Shown one piece after another: positions 5,680 to 12,711 of a DNA stretch of 12,711 bases. Origin of the DNA: Thermogutta sp. (lineage in GTDB: Bacteria > Planctomycetota > Planctomycetia > Pirellulales > Thermoguttaceae); contig NZ_JACIYL010000037.1 in assembly GCF_014359955.1 (NCBI RefSeq), positions 1 to 12,711 of the forward strand, in the 5' to 3' direction. The translations under genes were made by a program, and so were the position numbers. Each line of letters begins with the position of its first letter. The stretch's first letter is position 1. Below the pieces are notes generated by a model that saw only the letters and a program-made list of their open reading frames with translations, was not told the DNA's origin and made no database searches.

Positions 5680-8600
5680 GAGCGCCTTTCATGAATCCGA
5701 AGCACTCAGCTTTCTCGCTCGGGAGACTGGTTTGCGAAACTCTGTGGTATTTTTCCCGACCGCTCACCGGTGTTGTTCTGGCGGTTGCCGTGACGACCGC
5801 CGTGTTGGTTGGGGCCCTTGTGCTGGGCGATTCCCTTCGCGAAAGTCTGCGCCATCAAGCTATCGATCGTCTTGGGGCCGTGGACGACGCTCTTTTTGCT
5901 GCAGGTTTCCTGCGTCAGGATTGCACGAATGATTGGCTAAAAAAGGCTCAGATGTACTCGCAGATCGTGCCAATCATTCGTGTGTCGGCTTCACTCGAAA
6001 ATTCCTCGGGAAGCGGTGATGGAACCGCTCGTGCCAACGGGGTGCAGATCATCGGTTGTTCCGCAACTTTCTGGACGTTGGGTGCAGTGAAACCCGCGCG
6101 TCAACCGCAGGGACGGGAAATTGTGCTCAACGCAAAGACGGCGGAACTCCTTCACGCGAAAATTGGCGACCGAATCGTCGTGTGGCTGCCAGTGGTTCGC
6201 GGTATCCCGGCTGAGAGCAGCTTCGGGCGGCGCGCCGATCTGCTGAAGCCATCGGCCGTCACAGTGGTGGATATTGTACCGAGCGAGAATCTAGGGGCGT
6301 TCCAACTGGCAGGGTCGCAGGAAATTCCTCGCAACGCTTACGTCGATCTGGCATGGCTTGCGGAGGAGATCGATCAACCCGGTCGCGCCAATCTCGTCCT
6401 GTTTTCGAGAAAAGCCGAGTTCTCGCACGATACGGGGAACGCCCTGGCTGAATTGGAGCGGTTTCCCCTCCTGCCCGAGGATTATGGCCTGCGAGTAACC
6501 AGAACGCGAAGGGGCTATCTCTTTCTTAGCGCGGAGAGGTTGATCTTCGATCCAGCCACGGAGAAAGCGGTGACGGATCACCTGAAAGGAGTCGAGTTTC
6601 AACGGGTCTTCATCTATTTGGCCGAGCGGGTCACTTCACATCATGGCGAAGCCTGGTATGCGACTGTGGCGGCTCTCCCGCTTGCGTCGGATCCGCCCTT
6701 TGGCCCGTTCCTGGATATGGCGGGTCGCCCGGTCACGACGCCGGCTGAGGACGAATGCGTTATCAACGAATTCCTGGCAGAAAGGTTGCAGGTGCGACCA
6801 GGCGAGGAGATCACGCTTACCTATTTTGCTCCCGAAACACAGGGTGCCGATATCCGGCGGGAAACTGCATCTTTAAAAGTGAAAGCCGTTGTCCGTTTGC
6901 AGGGAGCCGCTGCGGATCCGGAACTTGTTCCCGAGGTTAGGGGACTGACTGACAAAAAAACGATCGCGGACTGGGATCCGCCGTTTCCATTCGATGCTTC
7001 CCACGTCACACGCGAGGATGAGGACTACTGGACACAACACCGAACAACACCCAAGATTTTTGTTTCGCCTGAGTTTGCCGAAAAACATTGGGCGAGCCGG
7101 TACGGGAACACCACCGGGATTCAGGTTTTGCCAACCAGCGGGCTGGATGAGCAAGCGCTTCGTGCCCGGCTGACATTATCCGTTGGAGAATTAGGGTGGC
7201 AACCCCAACCAGTGAAAGAACAGGCCCTCACGGCTTCCCAGGGTACCACACCGTTTGACGTGCTTTTTCTGGCCTTCAACCTGTTTGTGGTTGTGGCCAG
7301 TTTACTGCTGACCGGGCTTTTGTTCGTGCTCAACGTGGAAAAACGTGCCAACCAATTGGGACTTGTGCGAGCCGTGGGTTGGCCGCGAACAAAAGTTCTT
7401 TTCTGGCTTCTCGGCGAGTCCGCAGTTTTAACCGTGGTCGGAACTTTGGGGGGAGTTCTGCTCGGGGTGGGATATGCCAAAGTTCTCATCTGGGGACTGC
7501 ACACGATTTGGCTTCCGGCGGTAGGCACTCCGTTTCTTCATTTGGCTGTCACGCCGTCTGCCATTCTCCTCGGCATTGTGTTAGGGATTGCCTGTTCTCT
7601 TGTGGTTACAGCCGTCATGACATGGCGGTTCGTCCGTTTGACGCCTCAGGCCCTGTTAATGGGCACTTGGGATTCGGAGAGAATGGGCGGAACAAAGTTC
7701 GGCAGAAAGTACGGTCGGGCGGTTGGGGTTTTCATCGCTGTCGTTGCCCTTGCAGGGGCGATCGTTTTGGCTGGCCTCGGTTTTGATAGTGACGAACGAA
7801 CTCAGGCGGGTGCCTTTTTCGGATCGGGAGCGCTCATGCTGTTCGGCCTGTGGTGGACCCTGGTCCTGTGGTTCAGGGGTTGGCTGCGAACGAAAGCCAT
7901 TGTTCGCCGGATTGTTGGTCTTGCCATTAGAAATCTTGGGAGAAATCCAACGCGGTCGGCACTGAGCACCGTTTTAATGGGCCTAGCGGTGTTTCTCGTC
8001 ATTTCAGTGAGCAGCTTTCATATGGACGTCAGCGACCGTGGACCCGAGCTCGCCAGCGGTGACGGAGGCTTCTGGCTTGTTGGTGAAAGCGATCACCCGA
8101 TTTTTTCCGATCTGAACAGCGTCGGTGTGAGGCGGTCTCTGGGCTTAAGCGACGCTGATTTAGCCCAATGGAAGGGGGTCCGTATCTTCGCGCTGCGTCG
8201 TCGTGCGGGAGAAGATGCAAGCTGTTTGAATCTCTATCGGGCGCGAGAACCGATAGTTTTGGGTGTGGGAGACGATTTTATCGCACGAGGCGGCTTCCGC
8301 TTCACGTCCGTGCTGAAGTCTGCCCAAGGATTAACGGAGAGTAACCCCTGGGAGTTACTGAAGAAACCACCGCTCATTGATCAAGAGGGCGTTATCCATG
8401 TGCCCGCCATTGTCGATGATGCAACAGCGAAGTATGCCTTTCAGAAATGGCGAGGTATTGGCGAAACGTTCGAGATAGTTTTGCCTACGGGCAAGCGAGT
8501 CGCCTTTGAGTTCGTGGGACTTTTAGATAACAGCATCTTTCAGGGGCGGATTCTCATTTGGGAAAGAACGTTCCGCGAGCTTTTTCCAGAGGTTGCCGGC

Positions 8601-9146
8601 TACCGGTACTTTCTCGTGGAAATTGGGTCATCCGGTGAGGGCTACCAGGCGAACAAAAGCCTGGCGAGTAAGGTTCAGCAGTTTTTGGAAAAAAGCTTTG
8701 CCGCCGAGGGACTGCAAATTGTTTCGACCGGCGAAAAACTACGGGCTCTCTATGCGGTACAAAATACCTATCTGTCCACATTCCAGTCCCTGGGCGGATT
8801 GGGGCTTTTGCTGGGTACCATCGGGCTGGGAGCCGTTGTTTTTCGCGGGCTTGTCGAAAGACAAAGGGAAATTTCCCTGCTTCGGGCGGTGGGCTTTTCA
8901 GCCGGGCGGGTACATTTATTGGTGTTGCTGGAAAATATGGGCGTACTGCTTCTGGGGCTCGGAATCGGTGTGATTTCCTCCCTGCTGGCTGTGGCCCCGC
9001 AACTCTTGTCCGGACGCGGACACGTACCGTGGCAGACAGCTACCGTGGTAGGAGCACTCATGCTCCTCATCGGCTTTGCAACAGGCCACGTGGCTGGCCG
9101 TTGGGTGGCACACCAACCGCCAGCCACGGGATTGCGGCGAGAATGA
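5676..9146 (+). CDS. Large ABC transporter permease with two FtsX-type domains
   Basis: The chosen start is GTG at 5676, forming a GTGA overlap with the ATPase stop and preceded by GGGAG (5666-5670), 5 bases away; ATG at 5691 is an alternative. The product is about 1156 residues with roughly 10 membrane segments: 29-51, 526-553, 573-608, 627-650, 681-703, 713-736, 762-781, 1038-1060, 1080-1108 and 1121-1144. Two FtsX cores carry the family motif after a membrane segment, VEKRANQLGLVRAVGW near 553 and VERQREISLLRAVGF near 1060. Between them are two large extracytoplasmic parts, about 52-525 and 782-1037. Ten segments in this order resemble the YbbP type of the MacB superfamily, but the first outer domain of about 470 residues makes the protein larger than E. 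coli YbbP (about 800). Work on lipids, lipoproteins or peptides in the envelope is inferred from the family. Confidence 0.93.
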   Translation: MRAPFMNPKHSAFSLGRLVCETLWYFSRPLTGVVLAVAVTTAVLVGALVLGDSLRESLRHQAIDRLGAVDDALFAAGFLRQDCTNDWLKKAQMYSQIVPIIRVSASLENSSGSGDGTARANGVQIIGCSATFWTLGAVKPARQPQGREIVLNAKTAELLHAKIGDRIVVWLPVVRGIPAESSFGRRADLLKPSAVTVVDIVPSENLGAFQLAGSQEIPRNAYVDLAWLAEEIDQPGRANLVLFSRKAEFSHDTGNALAELERFPLLPEDYGLRVTRTRRGYLFLSAERLIFDPATEKAVTDHLKGVEFQRVFIYLAERVTSHHGEAWYATVAALPLASDPPFGPFLDMAGRPVTTPAEDECVINEFLAERLQVRPGEEITLTYFAPETQGADIRRETASLKVKAVVRLQGAAADPELVPEVRGLTDKKTIADWDPPFPFDASHVTREDEDYWTQHRTTPKIFVSPEFAEKHWASRYGNTTGIQVLPTSGLDEQALRARLTLSVGELGWQPQPVKEQALTASQGTTPFDVLFLAFNLFVVVASLLLTGLLFVLNVEKRANQLGLVRAVGWPRTKVLFWLLGESAVLTVVGTLGGVLLGVGYAKVLIWGLHTIWLPAVGTPFLHLAVTPSAILLGIVLGIACSLVVTAVMTWRFVRLTPQALLMGTWDSERMGGTKFGRKYGRAVGVFIAVVALAGAIVLAGLGFDSDERTQAGAFFGSGALMLFGLWWTLVLWFRGWLRTKAIVRRIVGLAIRNLGRNPTRSALSTVLMGLAVFLVISVSSFHMDVSDRGPELASGDGGFWLVGESDHPIFSDLNSVGVRRSLGLSDADLAQWKGVRIFALRRRAGEDASCLNLYRAREPIVLGVGDDFIARGGFRFTSVLKSAQGLTESNPWELLKKPPLIDQEGVIHVPAIVDDATAKYAFQKWRGIGETFEIVLPTGKRVAFEFVGLLDNSIFQGRILIWERTFRELFPEVAGYRYFLVEIGSSGEGYQANKSLASKVQQFLEKSFAAEGLQIVSTGEKLRALYAVQNTYLSTFQSLGGLGLLLGTIGLGAVVFRGLVERQREISLLRAVGFSAGRVHLLVLLENMGVLLLGLGIGVISSLLAVAPQLLSGRGHVPWQTATVVGALMLLIGFATGHVAGRWVAHQPPATGLRRE

Positions 9147-9151
9147 CCTCA

Positions 9152-9180
9152 CATTCCCTGGCGACTAAAACCAGGGAATG
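9152..9180. terminator. Hairpin between convergent genes, possible bidirectional terminator
   Basis: CATTCCCTGG (9152-9161) and CCAGGGAATG (9171-9180) pair exactly around a 9-base loop. It lies 6 bases after the permease stop and 79 bases after the end of the convergent oxidoreductase gene. No T run follows on either strand, so it may act through Rho or simply protect transcript ends. Confidence 0.55.
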
Positions 9181-9258
9181 CTCCTGCCTTGCATCGCGCA
9201 GCCGGGCACGGCGCTAATAACCGTGGGCTACTTACTTGTTCGGTGGGCCATGCAAAAA

Positions 9259-10608
9259 TCACAGGAAGCGATAGCGCCCGGGCATAGGGACGGGGGCCAC
9301 GGGGTATGGTCCGAACTCGTACTTTTCCGGACCCAGTTTCGTGGTGGATTGCATGGCGTCGTCCCAGGTGATGGACTGGCCACTGTACACCGCTTCTCGT
9401 CCGAGGATCCCCGTCATGGTACTGATGGCCACGTTTTCCGCCTCGTTGATGGGGTTCCCCTCGCGGATGCTTGCGATGAGATCTTCGTGTTCCTGCTCGT
9501 ATGGATTGGGGTTGGGACCACGGTAACGCCAGCGTTCATTCTTCATTTGAATCATTTGGTGGCAGTCACTTTCGCCGAGCGTACCCTTGACGAATTCGCC
9601 CACGATGTTTTGGCACCCGTTGATCTGTCGGCACTGACTGAACACGGTGACGCTGTTTGGATATTCGAATTCCACAGCGAAATGATCGTAGATGTTTCCA
9701 TACTTCGGATCGGTCCGCACTTGACGACCACCCAACCCAGACACCGCGCGGATGGGATGAGTACCCAGCACCCAGTTCATCACGTCGAGATTGTGGACGT
9801 GTTGCTCAACAATATGGTCTCCGGAAAGCCAGGTGAAGTAATTCCAGTTGCGCAATTGCCACTCCATGTCGGACCAACCCGGCTGCCGTTCCACCACCCA
9901 GATCTCTCCCCCGTTCCAGTAGCACTTGGCATAGATGATCTCACCGATTGCCCCGTCATGGATGCGGCGGATCGTTTCCTGATAGCTTCGTTCATGCCGA
10001 CGCTGAGTTCCCGCCGCTATTCCAAGCTTCTTTTGCTTGGCCAATTCACCGGCTTTCAAAACCAGTTTGACTCCCGGAACATCGACGGCCACCGGCTTTT
10101 CCATGAATACGTGTTTTCCAGCCTCAATTGCCGCCATCAGATGCATCGGACGGAAGTGCGGAGGAGTAGCCAGAATTACGTAATTGACTTCCGGGACGGC
10201 GAGAAGCTGCTTGTATGCGTCAAATCCGACGAAGCAACGGTCGGGCGGTACGTCTCTCCCGAGCTTCTGCAGGTTGGCACGACAGGCCTCGAGACGATCT
10301 GGAAACAGGTCGGCCAGGGCCACCACTTTGATATTTTTCCGAACAACCGTTGCGTTCTCAGCCACGTCTTCGGTGTGGTAACCCGTGGCCGGATAGATGA
10401 CCTTGGTCGCGGCTCCCAGTGCGTTAAGGACGGCGCCAGTGCCGCGGCCTCCGCAGCCGATCAGCCCGATATTGACTTCCATATCCTCATTGAAAGCTCC
10501 ATGGGCAAATCGGTGCACGGCAACGGCAGTCGCCAATCCCACGGCACCGGTCTTGACCAGAAACGACCGTCGATTCAGCACGCTTGAGCCTTGCCGTGAC
10601 TGTGTCAT
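9259..10608 (-). CDS. Gfo/Idh/MocA-family oxidoreductase with a twin-arginine signal
   Basis: The 449-residue product carries an N-terminal Tat signal, NRRSFLVKTGAVGLATAVAVHRFAHG (twin Arg at 13-14, hydrophobic core about 20-31). A Rossmann NAD(P)-binding domain follows, with VNIGLIGCGGRGTGAVL (about 45-61), and the EKP motif in KHVFMEKPVAVD supplies the catalytic lysine region. A C-terminal alpha/beta substrate domain contains SGDHIVEQHVHNLDVMNW. The family oxidises or reduces sugars, sugar acids and related polyols; the substrate here is unknown. AGGAGG (10618-10623) lies 9 bases before the ATG whose complement is 10606-10608, which decides the start; the frame extends further upstream but without a ribosome site. 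Such Tat-signal members are numerous in planctomycetes. The gene stands alone, convergent with the transporter operon. Confidence 0.95.
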   Translation of the reverse strand: MTQSRQGSSVLNRRSFLVKTGAVGLATAVAVHRFAHGAFNEDMEVNIGLIGCGGRGTGAVLNALGAATKVIYPATGYHTEDVAENATVVRKNIKVVALADLFPDRLEACRANLQKLGRDVPPDRCFVGFDAYKQLLAVPEVNYVILATPPHFRPMHLMAAIEAGKHVFMEKPVAVDVPGVKLVLKAGELAKQKKLGIAAGTQRRHERSYQETIRRIHDGAIGEIIYAKCYWNGGEIWVVERQPGWSDMEWQLRNWNYFTWLSGDHIVEQHVHNLDVMNWVLGTHPIRAVSGLGGRQVRTDPKYGNIYDHFAVEFEYPNSVTVFSQCRQINGCQNIVGEFVKGTLGESDCHQMIQMKNERWRYRGPNPNPYEQEHEDLIASIREGNPINEAENVAISTMTGILGREAVYSGQSITWDDAMQSTTKLGPEKYEFGPYPVAPVPMPGRYRFL

Positions 10609-11060
10609 AAGAGCATTCCTCCTCTTTCGAGAAACCTGTTTCATGTGATTTAGGAAAAAAACATCAGTTAGATTATCAAGCCCATGGCGAGGAAACAAGG
10701 GTACCGCTGGGCCCAAATGGGCGATGGCTCGCACGCACTTTCGCGATACTCTTCCCATGTCATTTGGTGGGAACCCACCGATCAGTTGGCGGTGTGAGCT
10801 TACGCACCTGGATCCTCTGCCGTGCGTCCATTGTTTGGTGTCCGCCAGCAACCCCTTTCAGCCGCAATATCAAATCACACACCTTGCCAGGATGGATTTT
10901 GCCGCCAAAGAAATCTCGGTTCATCTCGAAAGAAGGCAACCCGGTACCGAATTTCATCACGTCACGACGCGGAGTCTTTTTTAAAAAACACTATCGGAGG
11001 CTTCGCGGTGTGAATCGTTTCAAGTTGTTGCCCTATCCTGCCGTGGCAGTGGGCGACTCA
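10609..11060. other. Intergenic region between the oxidoreductase and the FkbM-type gene
   Basis: About 450 bases without a supported gene. Open frames on both strands (for example 10764-11237 plus and 10760-10960 minus) lack ribosome sites and family resemblance. On the minus strand, TTGATAATC near 10670-10680 could be part of a promoter for the oxidoreductase, but the -35 is unconvincing. A near-palindrome with T6 and A6 runs lies at 10973-10992, and a small hairpin (CTGC/GCAG with outer GCCC/GGGC) at 11030-11054 directly follows the FkbM-type stop codon. Confidence 0.5.
10973..10992 (-). terminator. AT-rich near-palindrome, possible transcript end of the glycan cluster
   Basis: AGTCTTTTTTAAAAAACACT is self-complementary apart from one symmetric pair of positions. 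On the minus strand it presents a run of six T residues about 70 bases after the FkbM-type stop codon. The stem would be weak and AT-rich, so either a terminator role or a bent-DNA site is tentative. Confidence 0.3.
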
Positions 11061-11882
11061 TTATGCGGCAACGGGTTCGCATTTCTCTGCGATAACGCGG
11101 CGCTTAAAGAGAAAATCGACGGCCGATATTTCGTGGCTGGGCCGCCTCGTCAGAGAAAGGGCTCCCGCGCATTCGAAACCGCGGTCGGACAGGAAGTCCA
11201 CGAGATCTCGAAAAGAGTAGTCGGTTCGATACGGTGAACAGAACATGAACTCAGTGAGGATGACCTCGGTTCGCGTGAGGGTATGTGGCGCTCCTCGAAG
11301 GATGCGCAATTCATTGCCCTGGGTGTCCAGCTTGAGGAAAAAAGAACCGTGCAGGTCCGGAATCTCCTCGACAATGTGATCGAGTGTTTTCGTCTGCACC
11401 ATTCGCAGGGCGACTGGCTCGGGAGCATCGTTGGGAAACTTTTCTTTGAGAATGGTGCCCTCAGCCGGCACAAGGGAACTCATCGTGCGGTCATGATGGA
11501 TATAAAACGGCACCGTTGATTCCCGTTCATCGAGTGCGGCACAGATTACGGCCACGTTGCTGGATGGGTTGCGCTGGCGAATTTCTCCAACCAGGTCTTC
11601 GTCCGCTTCGATACAGACGATCCGGCGAAACCCAAAGAGACGCTGAGCCAGTTGGGTGAAAACGCCCCGATGGGCGCCCACGTCGAGCAGCACGGCGGGA
11701 ATATTCGTGACCAGCGCGCGAATGGAGAGGAGTGTTTCCAAAAGCTCGAGAGGGTAGCGATCGGGTGGTATGCCTGACTCCGCACACAACTGGCGCACCC
11801 GTTCCCGATGGTAAAATGCGGCGCTTTTCTTGAGTACGGTAGTGCGAAGTTTTTGGGACAGTTGACTCAAGAATCGTACCAT
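11061..11882 (-). CDS. FkbM-family S-adenosylmethionine-dependent methyltransferase
   Basis: The 273-residue product has the class I methyltransferase fold as in FkbM proteins: motif I LLDVGAHRGVFT (D67 to G73) binds S-adenosylmethionine, the acidic residue of CIEAD (E92) should hold the ribose, and VICAALDERESTVPFYIH plus FLKLDTQGNELRILRGA are the later conserved blocks of the family. FkbM enzymes methylate sugar or polyketide hydroxyls, often in exopolysaccharide or surface-glycan clusters. The first 60 residues are a helical extension. The ATG (complement 11880-11882) has AGGA about 10 bases upstream. The frame stays open upstream to 12209, across the end of the glycosyltransferase gene, so a GTG start in that stretch cannot be excluded. 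The glycosyltransferase fragment upstream supports a role in glycan decoration. Confidence 0.9.
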   Translation of the reverse strand: MVRFLSQLSQKLRTTVLKKSAAFYHRERVRQLCAESGIPPDRYPLELLETLLSIRALVTNIPAVLLDVGAHRGVFTQLAQRLFGFRRIVCIEADEDLVGEIRQRNPSSNVAVICAALDERESTVPFYIHHDRTMSSLVPAEGTILKEKFPNDAPEPVALRMVQTKTLDHIVEEIPDLHGSFFLKLDTQGNELRILRGAPHTLTRTEVILTEFMFCSPYRTDYSFRDLVDFLSDRGFECAGALSLTRRPSHEISAVDFLFKRRVIAEKCEPVAA

Positions 11883-12079
11883 GCCCGAGGATCCTATTTG
11901 ACAAGGTTGCCTCCCCCAGTTTCCGCGAAGGTTCTCATCTGGACCTGTTCTCTTCAGCTTTAATAGCGTCGGAAGCCGCTTCGCATTTTGGCCGATTGGG
12001 GCACCAATCCTAGCCACCTTTTTTGGAACCGGCAAGATCGGTTTGCGTGCGTCGCCATGCTTCTGTATTTCGCCTAATT
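11883..12079. other. Gap between the glycosyltransferase and FkbM-type genes
   Basis: 197 bases with no separate gene. It holds a 6-bp hairpin, GATTGG (11994-11999) with CCAATC (12004-12009) around a 4-base loop, with no T run on the coding side. No promoter was recognised, so the two genes may share a transcript. Confidence 0.45.
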
Positions 12080-12711
12080 TTACCGACCGGGCATTTCCGT
12101 GGGCGAAACCGGCCCGGTGCTGGCGGTTGCGGTCCGGAAGACCAGATGCGGCGCGGGTGAACTGGTGGGATATGCAGTTGCCGACGGTGATGACTGTTGA
12201 GATCCCCAAAGCCGGTGCAACAGCTCACCAAGCCGACGGGTGAGCTCACGACGCTCAAACATTTGAATGCCGGGCGGAGGGAGGCGGTGGACTGCTCCTC
12301 TTTGTTGCCAGGCTAAATAGCGACGCTTGATCGCCTCGGCAATGGCCTGCACGTCGGTGGGCTCCATCACATCACCCGCATCAAATTGCCGAATAAGGTC
12401 CCATATGTCACTTTTCTGGACAGGCGCGAGGATGGGAGTACCGGACCGAAGGTAACTGTAGAGCTTGCCTGGGATCATGGGGAGGAAGTCTCGGCCGTGG
12501 TGCCATTGACCTACCTGGAGCAGGAGAAGGAGATTTGCGTCGAGCATCATCCGCACGGAGACCGTCTCGGATACGGGAGAGCGAACCGCGATCACCGATG
12601 GGATGGGAAAACTTTTCAACAACCGACGAATCTCTTGGGAAAAACACCCGACGAAAACCACGCGCAATGTCTTGGCCCAGTCCGGATAATCGTTGAGAAC
12701 CTGCTTGAGGG
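12080..12711 (-). CDS. Group-4-like glycosyltransferase (partial, N-terminus outside the window)
   Basis: The frame enters from the right edge and ends at the stop whose complement is 12080-12082, giving 210 residues of the C-terminal half. The visible part matches the nucleotide-sugar-binding domain of GT4/GT-B enzymes: a strand and turn RVVFVGCFSQEI, the segment PMIPGKLYSYLRSGTPILAPV, which corresponds to the donor-binding KxxEYxxxGxPI block, and FDAGDVMEPTDVQAIAEAIKRRY, the usual helix and terminal block. The final 40 residues are Ser, Pro and Thr rich and look disordered. Such enzymes transfer sugars in polysaccharide or glycolipid synthesis. The acceptor and donor cannot be told. The FkbM-type gene lies 197 bases downstream on the same strand. 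Confidence 0.85.
   Translation of the reverse strand, partial: LKQVLNDYPDWAKTLRVVFVGCFSQEIRRLLKSFPIPSVIAVRSPVSETVSVRMMLDANLLLLLQVGQWHHGRDFLPMIPGKLYSYLRSGTPILAPVQKSDIWDLIRQFDAGDVMEPTDVQAIAEAIKRRYLAWQQRGAVHRLPPPGIQMFERRELTRRLGELLHRLWGSQQSSPSATAYPTSSPAPHLVFRTATASTGPVSPTEMPGR

Noticed and set aside
9178..10587. A 469-codon plus-strand open frame opposite the oxidoreductase
   Set aside because: It is antisense to a gene with clear family motifs, a Tat signal and a ribosome site, and its translation is His/Val/Asp-rich with no recognisable domain. It is a high-G+C shadow frame.
10760..10960. A 66-codon minus-strand frame (starting MMKFGTGLP) in the same gap
   Set aside because: It is the most gene-like frame of the gap in composition, but no ribosome site precedes it and no family was recognised, so it is not called.
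10764..11237. A 157-codon plus-strand frame between the oxidoreductase and methyltransferase genes
   Set aside because: It overlaps the real 3' end of the methyltransferase in antisense, lacks a ribosome site and shows no family motif.

Overview
The window looks like a piece of a planctomycete chromosome (inference). The clues are a moderately high G+C, a Gfo/Idh/MocA-type oxidoreductase carrying a twin-arginine signal, an ECF sigma factor followed by a membrane protein of the anti-sigma type without the zinc motif, and coiled-coil envelope proteins of unknown function. No rRNA, tRNA, CRISPR array, transposase or integrase was seen. I found no gene broken by a frameshift; the genes at both window edges are cut by the window.

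Layout. (1) 1-383, minus: an ArsR-family repressor, incomplete at its C-terminus, with a clear promoter whose 17-bp spacer contains a perfect 14-bp palindrome, the likely autoregulatory operator. (2) 722-3255, plus: an ECF sigma factor, a single-pass membrane protein placed as its anti-sigma factor, and a secreted PDZ-domain protein with a C-terminal coiled coil. This reads as an envelope-signalling module. (3) 3294-4688, plus: a promoter embedded in a duplicated dyad element, a structured leader, a membrane-anchored coiled-coil protein, an overlapping 81-residue membrane protein that starts with TTG, and a textbook intrinsic terminator. (4) 4914-9146, plus: a promoter and a two-gene ABC transporter operon of the LolD/MacB/YbbA-YbbP type, a 226-residue ATPase and a very large FtsX-type permease of about 1156 residues, joined by a 4-base GTGA overlap. 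(5) 9259-10608, minus: the Tat-signal oxidoreductase, convergent with the permease and separated from it by a hairpin. (6) 11061-12711, minus: an FkbM-type methyltransferase preceded by the C-terminal part of a group-4-like glycosyltransferase, suggesting the end of a surface-polysaccharide or glycan cluster that continues to the right of the window.

How it fits together. Regions 2 to 4 all concern the cell envelope: transmembrane signalling, anchored coiled coils, and a transporter class that acts on lipids, lipoproteins or peptides in the outer leaflet or periplasm. The terminator and the separate promoters show at least three transcription units there, so functional linkage is inferred only from proximity. 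The most unusual signal is the non-coding stretch 3294-3436, where two 18-bp near-palindromes, a repeated flanking box, a near-consensus promoter and a leader hairpin are packed together.
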